Shown here piece by piece: positions 32,036 to 40,421 of a DNA stretch of 64,000 bases. Origin of the DNA: DDH964 sp963763205 (GTDB taxonomy: Bacteria; Desulfobacterota; Desulfuromonadia; Desulfuromonadales; DDH964). A program made the translations under genes and the position numbers. Numbering within the stretch: the first letter of the stretch is position 1; each line of letters opens with the position of its first letter. The DNA lies in assembly GCA_963763205.1 (NCBI GenBank), contig CAVXNQ010000021.1, positions 1-64,000 on the forward strand. The letters run 5' to 3'. The notes beneath the pieces were generated by a model. The model was given only the letters and a program-made list of their open reading frames with translations, did not search any database and was not told the DNA's origin.

Positions 32036-33715
32036 ATGCAACCAGGCAAAGCCACCCTGCCTCTCATCCTCCTCGGTATCCTCTCCCTTTTCCCGGCCCG
32101 AAATGCCATCCCCCACGGCGAACAGCGCTCTCCGTCAAAAGTCGCGACCCGGCCCGTACCGCTCCTGAAAGGGCTCTTCGCCATCGACTACCCGATCACC
32201 ACCGTCAGCAGAGCAGCGCAGGCCTATTTCAACCAGGGGCTGGTTCTGACCTACGGTTTTGACCACGCCGACGCCGGGACCTCCTTCCTCGAGGCCGCCC
32301 GCCTCGACCCGGACTGCGCCATGGCCTACTGGGGCGCCGCCTTTGTTCTCGGGCCCAACATCAACGCGCCGATGGACGACGCCGACGTTCCGCGGGCCTA
32401 TGCCCTGGCGCGAAAGGCGCTGGCCCTGGCCGGCCGGGCAACAGGAAAGGAGCGGGCGCTGATCAAAGCCCTGGCCGCCCGTTACGCCCCCACGCCGGTG
32501 GCCGACCGCTCCAGCCTGGACCGGGCCTTCGCCGCGGCGATGGGGGAGGTCTACCAGAGCTATGCCGACGACCCGAACGTGGCCGTTCTCTATGCCGAAT
32601 CCCTCATGGACCTTCACCCCTGGGATTACTGGAACGCCGACGGCAGTCCCCAGCCCTGGGAACCGCAGATCGAGCAGATCCTGACCCGGGTCATCCAGGC
32701 GCATCCCCGCCACCCGCACGGCCGCCATCTCTATATCCATCTGCTGGAAAATTCGCCGCATCCCGAGGTACTGGTCAAGAGTGCCGACATCATCCGCACA
32801 CTGGCCCCGGCCTCGGGACACCTGGTGCACATGGCCGGCCACGCCTACTACGCTTCCGGCCTCTATCACGACTGCAGCCAGGTCAACGAAGAGGCGATCG
32901 AAGTGGACAAGACCCTCATCGCCGCCTTCGACACCGACGGTCTCTACCGGCTCGCCTACGTCCCGCACAACCTGCATTTCCTCCTTGCCAGCTACATGAT
33001 GGAAGGTCGCTCCCGGGAGGCCGTCGTCCTGGCCAGGACCCTCTCGGCAGGAGTCGATCCGGAGCAGATGCGGCGACCGGGTCTGGGAGGGCTGCAGCAA
33101 TTTTACCTGACCCCCTACTACACCCTGGCCCGGTTCGGATTCTGGGACGAGATCCTGGCCGAGCCCGCGCCGCCTGCAGACCTCAAGTATCCCCTCGGCA
33201 TGTGGCACTATGCCCGCGGTCTGGCCCAGGTTCGCAAGGGGAATCTCGCCGGAGGTGAAGAAGAACTGGCGGCGTTGAAGGGGGTGGCGGCCGATCCCGA
33301 GGCGGCGGCCCTCAAGATCTGGGAACTGAACAGTGGCGGGGCACTGCTGGGGATTGCGGTGGAGGTTCTCTCCGGCGAGATTGCGGCCGGCAAGGGGGAG
33401 AAGCAGTCGGCCCTCGCCGACTTCGAGCGCGGAGTGGTGTTGGAGGAAGGCCTGGTATCCGATGAGCCGCCCCCCTGGTACTACCCAGTCCGCCAGTCGT
33501 TGGGCGCGCTGCTGCTCGACCTCGGCCGCAACCAGGAGGCGGAGGCCGTCTTTCGCCGGGACCTGCTGAAGAACGCCGAGAACCCCTGGTCCCTGCTGGG
33601 GCTGGCGCAGGCGCTGCGGGCGGAGGGAAAGAATGACCAGGCGGCCGACGCGGAACAGCGCTTCCGCCGCGCCTGGGCGCGGGCGGATCTGGAATTGCTG
33701 CGGCCGGTCTTCTGA
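32036..33715 (+). CDS. Exported TPR-repeat protein
   Basis: 559 residues from the ATG at 32036, preceded by AGGAGG. The N-terminus is a signal peptide (LPLILLGILSLFPARNA). The body contains helix-turn-helix pairs of TPR type: AQAYFNQGLVLTYGFDHADA; DCAMAYWGAAFVLGPNINAP; LGALLLDLGRNQEAEAVFRRDL; SLLGLAQALRAEGKNDQA. HLVHMAGHAYYASGLY and VNEEAIEVDKTLIAAFD recur in a family of predicted periplasmic TPR proteins in environmental bacteria. No enzymatic motif is recognised. A scaffold or carbon/metal-related periplasmic role is possible. Monocistronic; convergent with phnA. Confidence 0.75.
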   Translation: MQPGKATLPLILLGILSLFPARNAIPHGEQRSPSKVATRPVPLLKGLFAIDYPITTVSRAAQAYFNQGLVLTYGFDHADAGTSFLEAARLDPDCAMAYWGAAFVLGPNINAPMDDADVPRAYALARKALALAGRATGKERALIKALAARYAPTPVADRSSLDRAFAAAMGEVYQSYADDPNVAVLYAESLMDLHPWDYWNADGSPQPWEPQIEQILTRVIQAHPRHPHGRHLYIHLLENSPHPEVLVKSADIIRTLAPASGHLVHMAGHAYYASGLYHDCSQVNEEAIEVDKTLIAAFDTDGLYRLAYVPHNLHFLLASYMMEGRSREAVVLARTLSAGVDPEQMRRPGLGGLQQFYLTPYYTLARFGFWDEILAEPAPPADLKYPLGMWHYARGLAQVRKGNLAGGEEELAALKGVAADPEAAALKIWELNSGGALLGIAVEVLSGEIAAGKGEKQSALADFERGVVLEEGLVSDEPPPWYYPVRQSLGALLLDLGRNQEAEAVFRRDLLKNAENPWSLLGLAQALRAEGKNDQAADAEQRFRRAWARADLELLRPVF

Positions 33716-33890
33716 GGGGGTGGTTACAAAGTGGGGGGTGGGGAAGGTCAGCGGACATCAACAAAGGATTGCCAGCGGACGTCGAAAATGCCCTGGCGCA
33801 ACCCTCCGACGAGTTTTCCCGGCCGATCAGCAGAAAGGCCGCGCCACCGAAACCGCCGGTGGCAAGGGCGCCTTCTCCCGGCTTGGATCT

Positions 33891-34238
33891 TCAAGCTTTC
33901 TTGACAAACTCCGATTTCAGCTGCATGGCGCCGATGCCGTCGATCTTGCAGTCGATATCGTGATCGCCGTCGATCAGGCGGATATTTCTCACCTTCGTCC
34001 CGACCTTGACCACCGAGGAAGAACCCTTGATCTTGAGGTCCTTGATCACCGTTACCGTGTCACCGTCGGCCAGGGGCGTCCCGTGGGCGTCACGGATCGT
34101 CCGTTCTTCACCGGCACTTTCCCCTTCTACAGTCTTGCCCCACTCATGGCCGCATTCCGGGCAAACGTAGAGCTCGCCGTCTTCGTAGGTGTATTCGGAA
34201 CCGCACTGCGGGCATTTCGGTAAATCACTCATGTTCAC
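33891..34238 (-). CDS. phnA: PhnA/YjdM-type zinc-ribbon protein
   Basis: 115 residues. A four-cysteine zinc ribbon (CPQCGSEYTYE...CPECGHEW) is followed by an SH3-like C-terminal domain with LADGDTVTVIKDLKIKGSSS, VKVGTKVRNIRL and IDCKIDGIGAMQLKSEFVKKA. This is the full E. coli PhnA/YjdM pattern and length. The family was named for co-occurrence with phosphonate genes, but it has no proven C-P lyase role and no phn gene is near. The GAAGG site favours the ATG at 34232 or 34238. The gene follows the HEAGH membrane protein gene by about 40 bases. Confidence 0.88.
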   Translation of the reverse strand: MNMSDLPKCPQCGSEYTYEDGELYVCPECGHEWGKTVEGESAGEERTIRDAHGTPLADGDTVTVIKDLKIKGSSSVVKVGTKVRNIRLIDGDHDIDCKIDGIGAMQLKSEFVKKA

Positions 34239-34279
34239 CTTCTGTTTCCTGGTTGATGGTTGTCATTGCCGTTACCGGG

Positions 34280-35023
34280 TCAGCCGATGTCCCGTCCGGA
34301 ACGGCGCATCTGGCGAAAAACCAGCCAGCCCGCCCAGCCAAGTGCCGCGGCCATGAGGACGGCGCCGGTGCTGTGGGCGATGCGGGCGACCAGGTGATCG
34401 TAACGCAGCAGCCCGGTTTCGGTCAGCAGGTATTCCCAGTCATGGAAGCCGTAGGGGGAGGAATGACCGAAGTTGCCGCCGACCAGGGGGAGGGCCCCGG
34501 CGCGAGCATCGTTGATATAGGGGGCGATGTCGAGAAAATTCTCGCCGAACCACCAGAAGCAGACCGCCGCCCCGAAGGGGTCGCGGGTCTTCAGGAGCAG
34601 GGTTCCCAGGCACAGCAGCGGCACCAGGAGCTGACCCAGGGTGCCGCCGAGAGTGGTCATAAACCTCCCGAACGGCCGAAACAGCACGTGGCCGGCCTCG
34701 TGAAAGGGGAGGTTGACCAGGTGCAGCAGGCTCTCGCCGGCCACGTTGGCGCCGATATCGACCAGGATCAGCCGGACACTCCAGATCACCAGCCCCGCCA
34801 GCAGGAGGCTCCGTCCCCAGGCGAGAAGAGGGCCGGTCCCGTCCGGAACCGCAAGGAACAGGTCCCTTAAACCGCTTCCCGCGGGCTCGACCGAATGATT
34901 TTCAGGGCTGCCCGGTTCCGACGACGGCGGGGGATGACTCTTGATCTTGGCAAAAATCACCCCGCAGCGGAGACACTCCGCGGCCGCCCGCGGGTTCTCC
35001 TGGCCGCATTTAGGACAAAGCAT
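34280..35023 (-). CDS. Zinc-ribbon membrane protein with HEAGH metallopeptidase-like motif
   Basis: 247 residues from the ATG at 35023. Residues 3-21 are a zinc ribbon (CPKCGQEN...CLRCGVIFAKI), the same type as in two other proteins in this window. After a linker there are about five membrane helices. His108-Glu109-x-x-His112 in NLPFHEAGHVLFRPFGRF sits at a helix end. HEAGH in a membrane helix with GGTLGQLLVPL beyond resembles the site-2 protease/M50 family. A second conserved DP or NP pair of S2P (as in NxxPxxxxDG) is not clear. It may be an intramembrane metalloprotease or an inactive relative. It lies upstream of phnA on the same strand. Confidence 0.75.
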   Translation of the reverse strand: MLCPKCGQENPRAAAECLRCGVIFAKIKSHPPPSSEPGSPENHSVEPAGSGLRDLFLAVPDGTGPLLAWGRSLLLAGLVIWSVRLILVDIGANVAGESLLHLVNLPFHEAGHVLFRPFGRFMTTLGGTLGQLLVPLLCLGTLLLKTRDPFGAAVCFWWFGENFLDIAPYINDARAGALPLVGGNFGHSSPYGFHDWEYLLTETGLLRYDHLVARIAHSTGAVLMAAALGWAGWLVFRQMRRSGRDIG

Positions 35024-35149
35024 CGAAACATCGATCTCCCATGGTGTTCGGTCCTGAAAGGGGTGGCCGCCGCCTCGGGCAGGTCGTCCCCGGTTCAACC
35101 TGTTCGCCACCCGGCAGGCCGGGGCGTCCATTTGATCACGATAATCGCT

Positions 35150-35260
35150 AATAGATTTCCTTTGCGCCCTTTGCGTCTTTTAAGAGCGGAGCGAACGGAC
35201 GGTGAGGAAGGACCAGGTTTTTGATTTCACCGCAAAGGCGCAAAGGACGCAAAGAAGGGC
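35150..35260. repeat. CTTTGCGYCCTTTGCG intergenic repeat, inverted pair
   Basis: CCTTTGCGCCCTTTGCGTC (35158-35177) is matched in reverse by CGCAAAGGCGCAAAGGACG (35231-35249). The core CGCAAAGGmCGCAAAG is a frequent intergenic motif in environmental Proteobacteria. Its role is unknown. Confidence 0.55.
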
Positions 35261-35328
35261 GAAACCCTTGAGTGGCTTTTTGGTTTGAATCGGAACCTGC
35301 CGCTCTCCTGCCTCACGGTGGCCGTCAA

Positions 35329-36522
35329 TCAGTCGCCGGGAGGGTGGTCGGCTTCTTCCAGTAGGTCCAGGGCCGCCCGGGCCAGGAAGGCCGTGCCGAG
35401 GGGCAGGGCCGACTCGTCGAGCATCATCTGCGGATGATGCAGGGAAGAGGGCGGGCCGCCCGGCCGTTGGGTGCCAAGCAGGGCGAAGCAGGCGGGTATT
35501 TCCTGGGCGATGTAGGCGAAATCCTCGCCGCCGAGCAGCGGCGAGAGGGCCAGGATGCCGCCCTTCGGGAAGATCCCCGCGGCGGCCCGGCGCGCCGCAG
35601 CGGTCACCGCGGGATGATTGACGGTCACCGGCACGGCATGGAGCAGATTGAAATCGATTTCGGCCCCGTGCATCTGCGCCAGACTGCGGCAGATGGTCCG
35701 GATCTGCTCGATGTTGGCGGCGTAGGTCGTATCGTTGAGGGCGCGGGTGGTGCCGGCCAGGGTCACCCGGTCGGCGACGACGTTGTAGTTGCTGCCGCCG
35801 CTGATGGTGCCGACGCTGACCACCGCCGGGTCGCCGGGGCCGGTCCGGCGCGAAACGATGGTCTGCAGGTGGCCGACCAACTCGGCGGCGATGACTACCG
35901 CGTCGATGCCTGCCTCCGGGTTGACGCCGGCGTGGGCGGCGCGGCCGCGGACCACGATCTCGAAATGATCGGCCGCGGCGAGGATCGGCCCTTCGCGCAG
36001 GCTGATGCTGCCGGTCGGCAGCATCGGCAACTGGTGCAGGCCGAGGACGCAATCGACTCCTGCCAGTGCCCCTTCGACCAGCAGCCGCTTGGCCCCGGAA
36101 TAGCCGTTCGGGTCGCCGGCATTGTCCTCCTCCGACGGCTGGAAGAGGAGCCGCACGGTGCCGCGAAAGCTCGCCTGCTGCAGCAGCCGGGCCGCGCCGA
36201 GGAGCATCGCGGTGTGCGCGTCGTGGCCGCAGGCATGCATCACGCCGGGGTTCTCCGAGGCGAAGGGGAGGCCGGTCGCCTCGCTGATCGGCAGGGCATC
36301 CATGTCGGCCCGCAGGGCGATCGTTCGGCCATTCCCCCCGCCGATCTCGGCGACCACGCCGGTTCCGGCGACGCCGCTTTGGTAGCGGATGCCGAGCTTT
36401 TCGAGCTGGGCGCAGACCAGGCGCGCGGTCCGCTCCTCCCGGTAGCCGAGTTCGGGAAAACGGTGGAGTTCGCGGCGGATGGCGACGATGTCGGCGGCGA
36501 TGGCCTGTGCCTGGTCGAGCAT
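35329..36522 (-). CDS. M20 family amidohydrolase (N-acyl-amino-acid/hippurate hydrolase type)
   Basis: 397 residues. It opens with the IRRELHRFPELGYREERTA block, followed by ALRADMDALPI, HACGHDAHTAMLLGAA (metal ligands), LFQPSEEDNAGD, then AAHAGVNPEAGIDAV and the C-terminal LGGEDFAYI with SLHHP. These are the markers of the dimeric dinuclear-metal hippurate/IAA-amino-acid/N-acetyl-L,L-diaminopimelate deacetylase group. Soluble and presumably cytoplasmic, it would remove acyl groups from amino acids. Substrate is not predictable. The downstream gap to the HEAGH gene carries the CTTTGCG repeats. It is followed upstream on the same strand by the methyltransferase with an ~80-base gap. Confidence 0.9.
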   Translation of the reverse strand: MLDQAQAIAADIVAIRRELHRFPELGYREERTARLVCAQLEKLGIRYQSGVAGTGVVAEIGGGNGRTIALRADMDALPISEATGLPFASENPGVMHACGHDAHTAMLLGAARLLQQASFRGTVRLLFQPSEEDNAGDPNGYSGAKRLLVEGALAGVDCVLGLHQLPMLPTGSISLREGPILAAADHFEIVVRGRAAHAGVNPEAGIDAVVIAAELVGHLQTIVSRRTGPGDPAVVSVGTISGGSNYNVVADRVTLAGTTRALNDTTYAANIEQIRTICRSLAQMHGAEIDFNLLHAVPVTVNHPAVTAAARRAAAGIFPKGGILALSPLLGGEDFAYIAQEIPACFALLGTQRPGGPPSSLHHPQMMLDESALPLGTAFLARAALDLLEEADHPPGD

Positions 36523-36600
36523 GGGAGTCCTTTCCGGGGATGCATCATGCTTCCGGGTTGATTCGAGTGTTCTCCCGGCTCGGCGTAACGTTCGGCCCCC

Positions 36601-37176
36601 TCAACCGAGCGGGCGGCGGGCGACGATCCCCGCCAGGGAACCGCCCTTGTGGGAGGGTTCCACGCCTTCCTCATGGCGCAGGATCTCCCAGCCGGCAAAG
36701 ACCTCCAGCAACTCGCCGGGGTGCAGCACGAAGTCCGGGTTGTCCGGAGCGCCGGGAAACGGGCCGGCGCTGCTCAGGGTCCGCACCACGGCGATCCCGC
36801 CGGGACGCACGGCGCCGAGCAACTGCGGGAACAGGGAGCGCTGCAGGAAGAAGAGCTGAACGACCAGGTCGAAGGCCGCCGCCGGCAAGTGCGGATCGGC
36901 TTCAAGATCGACCCGCCGGGTAGCGATCGCAAGGTGGCGGGTGCCCGCTTCGGCGCGCAGCTGGGCGAGCGCCTCGGCGGAAATATCGAGGGCGGTGACG
37001 GACAACCCTCGTTCGGCCAGAAACAGGGCGTTGCGTCCCCGTCCGCAAGCCAGGTCGAGGGCGCGGCCCGCGGTCGGCAGGAGCGGGGCGATGGCGAGGA
37101 GCCAAGGATCGACCAGAAACGGTTGATCGGCCTTTTCCCGCCAGCGGGTGTTCCAGTTGAGGTCGGAAGTGGTCAT
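36601..37176 (-). CDS. Class I SAM-dependent methyltransferase
   Basis: 191 residues from the ATG at 37176, the first in frame before a recognisable start (MTTSDLNWNTRWREKAD). The Rossmann-type motif I is ALDLACGRGRNALFLAERG, motif II is VTALDISAEAL, and a conserved FDLVVQLFFLQRSL with VRPGGIAVVRTL follows. The WNTRWRE opening and GRGRNA motif are typical of the TehB/DUF1698-like small methyltransferases. Target unknown. No methyltransferase operon partner is seen; the upstream neighbour 37330-37929 lies on the same strand 150 bases away. Confidence 0.85.
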   Translation of the reverse strand: MTTSDLNWNTRWREKADQPFLVDPWLLAIAPLLPTAGRALDLACGRGRNALFLAERGLSVTALDISAEALAQLRAEAGTRHLAIATRRVDLEADPHLPAAAFDLVVQLFFLQRSLFPQLLGAVRPGGIAVVRTLSSAGPFPGAPDNPDFVLHPGELLEVFAGWEILRHEEGVEPSHKGGSLAGIVARRPLG

Positions 37177-37329
37177 CAGATCAGGCCTTCGGGTACGTAT
37201 GCTGTGGTTGGGGCCGGTGATTGGGCCCGCATGATCGCCGGATGTGGTTTCCGCCACGGAAGGGCCAGGCACCAAAGCATATCAGATACGCCGGGGATCG
37301 ACCAAGGACTTGCACCCTGGCCAACCGGT

Positions 37330-37929
37330 TCAGGGTTCAGGCCGTTGGCCATCCCCATGCTCCAGGATTCTTTCGATCCGCCGATCCGGAACCAGCCAGA
37401 GCAGGGCCACCAGGACATAGAGGCCCATGGAGAGCCAGCGATACCAGAAGGCCAGGGGGATGGCGGCCGCGTAGAGGATCGGGGAAAGCTTGCCTTTCCA
37501 GTCGCTGCCGATGGCCTTCTTGAGCAGCGAGTCGGGGCCCTGGGCGGCGATGATCCGCTGCTGCAGCAGGAAATAGGCGATCGCCGCCATCAACAGCACG
37601 CCGCCGTAAAGCGCCGCCGGCGCCGCCGCGAATTGGTTTTCTCCCATCCAGCCGGTGGTGAAGGGGATCAGGGAAAGCCAGAACAGGAGATGCAGATTGG
37701 CCCAGAGAATCCCCCCGCGGATGGTCCGGGTGGTATGGAGCATGTGATGATGGTTGTTCCAGTAGATGCCGAGATAGATAAAGCTCAGCACGTAGCTCAA
37801 AAAGACCGGGATCACCGGCACCAGCGCCCCGAGATCCTCGCCGTGGGGAACCCTCATTTCCAGCACCATGAGGGTGATGATGATGGCGATCACGCCGTCG
37901 CTGAAGGCCTCAAGTCGATTTGTTCCCAT
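37330..37929 (-). CDS. TMEM175-family (DUF1211) potassium-channel-like protein
   Basis: 199 residues with about six membrane segments. The start MGTNRLEAFSDGVIAIIITLMVLEM carries the family signature R-x-x-x-FSDGVxAIxITLxxLE of bacterial TMEM175 channels, in which this helix lines the pore. It continues LSFIYLGIYWNNHHHMLH, LLFWLSLIPFTTGWMG and two more helices to WYRWLSMGLYVLVALLWLVP. Bacterial members form K+-permeable tetramers. It stands alone and probably has its own promoter at 37930-38150. Confidence 0.9.
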   Translation of the reverse strand: MGTNRLEAFSDGVIAIIITLMVLEMRVPHGEDLGALVPVIPVFLSYVLSFIYLGIYWNNHHHMLHTTRTIRGGILWANLHLLFWLSLIPFTTGWMGENQFAAAPAALYGGVLLMAAIAYFLLQQRIIAAQGPDSLLKKAIGSDWKGKLSPILYAAAIPLAFWYRWLSMGLYVLVALLWLVPDRRIERILEHGDGQRPEP

Positions 37930-38151
37930 TGGCAGTCGCCCATCGAAAATAAGGGTTAGTGTGAGGACCGTCGTCTACATTCCCTGCTCATGCGCGGAGG
38001 TCCGTTTCCCCCATGACCCGTTGCCGGACTGCAACCAGGACCCCGCCGATGGTCTCATAGAAGGCGTCCCGGCGATTTGGGAGTAGCTCATCACCTCGGG
38101 GATGCCCTGGAGAAGGGGCCAGGTTGGGGCAGCCATCAACCGGGCCATGAT

Positions 38152-38346
38152 TCAGGCATCCTCTTCGCGCCAGGCTTCAACGGCCGGTCCTCCGGTTGCA
38201 TTCAGGGCTACCTGGAGGGTCATCGGGCGGCAGCAGACCGGGCAATCCTCGGCATAGCTCTGCGTCGAAACCGAACAGTCGATCAGCACCTCTATGGTTT
38301 CTCCGCAATAAGGGCAGCGGATCGCTACCGCTTCGATTCCGTTCAT
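38152..38346 (-). CDS. CPXCG motif-containing cysteine-rich protein
   Basis: 64 residues from the ATG at 38346. The core is VAIRCPYCGETIEVLIDCSV, YAEDCPVCCRPMTLQV: two CxxC pairs about 34 residues apart, the pattern of the small CPXCG family of putative zinc-binding proteins. Function unknown. Confidence 0.85.
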   Translation of the reverse strand: MNGIEAVAIRCPYCGETIEVLIDCSVSTQSYAEDCPVCCRPMTLQVALNATGGPAVEAWREEDA

Positions 38347-38863
38347 GGCGGATTTTCCCCGTGTCCTTGGCGAGGAATAACAGCGGATTCGGCCGTTGCC
38401 AAGTGCTCCCAACCCAGTTCCCTCCGTCCGGTCCCGCCCCCGTCTCGGCGGCGATGGCGGTGGATGGCCCTCGGGCGGCCGATCATGAGGCCACCGGCCG
38501 CTTGATCAGGGTCGCGGTCTTACCGCAAAATATGACTGTAACCATTTGAAAACATGGGTTAATTATAGAACCATTTGGGCGGCTCTCAAGCGCCGGGCGA
38601 AACGGACCTGGCGGCCCATGGGGGACGCCAGAAGAAAAGGCAGATGGTGACGACCAATTGCCGGGATTTTGTACCCGCCAACGGCAAAGGCCGGTTTGGG
38701 GAAACAGGGGACAAATTGCAAAGGCCGGCGGCCGTGTTATACAGGTAATTGGCCGTTTCCCCTGACTTTTCGGTCATGGCAGGGGGTGGCGGAACGGCTT
38801 CTTCGAACCATGCGCCTGGCGGAGAATGGTTGCGAAGTCCTGGCGGCAGCGAAAGGCGACGCA
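38347..38863. other. Intergenic/leader region of opgGH, no supported gene
   Basis: 517 bases. It contains several open frames in-frame with opgG but no ribosome site and no signal peptide until the GTG at 38864. It should hold the opgGH promoter. The AT-rich stretch around 38528-38570 is the best candidate, but no clear -35/-10 pair is visible. Confidence 0.4.
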
Positions 38864-40411
38864 GTGATAAAGCTTACTCTGCTCATTCTCTGGACCGGAG
38901 TTTACCTCCTGCTCCAGCCGCAACTTTGCTTCGCCACGACCAAGGGAAAGCCGTTCGGTCTGGAAAACGTGGTCGAGCAGGCCCGGGCACTGGCCAAAAA
39001 ATCCTTCCAGGGTCCCAAGAAGATCCCCGAGTTTTTGGCCAAGATTAATTACGATCAGTGGCGGGATATCCGCTTCCAGCCCGAAAAGGCCCTCTGGCGG
39101 AAGGAAAAGCTCCCCTTTCAGGTCCAATTTTTTCATCCCGGCTTTCTATATGACCAGACCGTCCGCATCAACGTTGTCGAAGGGGAGAAGGTCGAGCAGA
39201 TCCATTTTTCTCCCGACCTTTTCAGCTATGGATTGAACGATTTCATGGACAAGGTCCCGGCCGACCTCGGATTCGCCGGTTTTCGCCTGCACTATCCGAT
39301 CAATTCCAGGAATTACTACGACGAGGTGGCCGTATTCCTCGGTGCCAGTTATTTCCGCGCCATCGGCAAGGGGGAGCGTTATGGCCTGTCGGCAAGAGCC
39401 CTGGCGATCAACACGGCGGTCCCTTCGGGGGAGGAATTCCCGTTTTTCAGGGAATTCTGGCTGCAACGGCCCCATCCCCAGGATAAGCAAATAGTCATCT
39501 TGGCCCTGATCGACAGTCCTTCGGCGACCGGGGCCTGCCGTTTCGTCGTCCGCCCCGGGGAAGCGGCCATCGTCGAGGTCACCGCTACGCTCTTTTTGCG
39601 CAGGGAGGTCGAGAAACTGGGGGTCGCACCTCTGACCAGCATGTTTTTTTATGGGGAAAATACCAACCAGCGCCCGGTCGACGACTTTCGCCCCGAGGTT
39701 CACGACTCCGACGGCCTACTGATCGCCAGCGGCTCCAAAGAATGGATCTGGCGGCCGCTGGAAAATCCTCCCGCGCTACTCGACACCTCGTTCCAACTCA
39801 GCGACCCCAAAGGGTTCGGACTCATGCAGCGGGACCACAACTTCGATCATTACCAGGATCTGGAGGCCGATTATCAACTGCGTCCCAGTGTCTGGATCAC
39901 CCCGACCGGCAGCTGGGGCGATGGGAGAATGGAACTGGTCCAGATTCCGATGGACCAGGAGACCAACGACAATATCGTCTCCTTCTGGGTTCCGAAACAA
40001 TTGCCCCCCCCGTTGCAGCCGCTCTCTATCGCCTACCAGATGCAATGGCGCGGCCAAGATCCGCTCTCCTCTCGGGGACGGGTCGTTGCCACCCGCAGCG
40101 CCAAAGGCAGCAAGGACCAGACCCGGAGGTTTCTGGTCGATTTCGCCGGTGGCAAACTGGAAGGCCTCGGCAAGGACGCCAAGCTCGAAGCCCTGGTCAG
40201 CGTCGGCGGCGGAAAGATAACCGAACAGCACGTGGAGAAGAATGTCTTCACCCAGGGCTGGCGGCTGTCCTTCGAGGTTCTCCCCGACCAGACCGGCCCC
40301 CTGGACCAGGTCCTTCCCGACAAGATGAAGAAACCACTCGAAATGCGGGCCCTACTCAGGCAGGAGAACGAGATCCTGACCGAAACCTGGAGTTACGTGG
40401 TTTTCCCTTGA
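38864..40411 (+). CDS. opgG: Periplasmic glucan biosynthesis protein OpgG
   Basis: 515 residues from a GTG at 38864 preceded by AAAGG. This start gives a normal signal peptide (KLTLLILWTGVYLLLQPQLCFA), while the alternative ATG at 38810 adds residues before it and has no ribosome site. Family stretches are YDQWRDIRFQPEKALWR, FQVQFFHPGFLYDQTVRINV, FRLHYPIN, FLGASYFRAIGKGERYGLSARALAINT, FFREFWLQRP and SMFFYGENTNQRP. OpgG acts in the periplasm on the beta-glucan backbone of osmoregulated periplasmic glucans. It is ten bases upstream of opgH, the classic opgGH operon. Confidence 0.95.
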   Translation: MIKLTLLILWTGVYLLLQPQLCFATTKGKPFGLENVVEQARALAKKSFQGPKKIPEFLAKINYDQWRDIRFQPEKALWRKEKLPFQVQFFHPGFLYDQTVRINVVEGEKVEQIHFSPDLFSYGLNDFMDKVPADLGFAGFRLHYPINSRNYYDEVAVFLGASYFRAIGKGERYGLSARALAINTAVPSGEEFPFFREFWLQRPHPQDKQIVILALIDSPSATGACRFVVRPGEAAIVEVTATLFLRREVEKLGVAPLTSMFFYGENTNQRPVDDFRPEVHDSDGLLIASGSKEWIWRPLENPPALLDTSFQLSDPKGFGLMQRDHNFDHYQDLEADYQLRPSVWITPTGSWGDGRMELVQIPMDQETNDNIVSFWVPKQLPPPLQPLSIAYQMQWRGQDPLSSRGRVVATRSAKGSKDQTRRFLVDFAGGKLEGLGKDAKLEALVSVGGGKITEQHVEKNVFTQGWRLSFEVLPDQTGPLDQVLPDKMKKPLEMRALLRQENEILTETWSYVVFP

Positions 40412-40421
40412 AGGAGCGGCG

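Noticed and set aside
38640..38770. GGCAAAGGCCGG-type motifs upstream of opgG, resembling part of a GEMM riboswitch
   Set aside because: The required GGxAAACC / GAAA-loop / CAAAGCC order is absent and no terminator hairpin follows.
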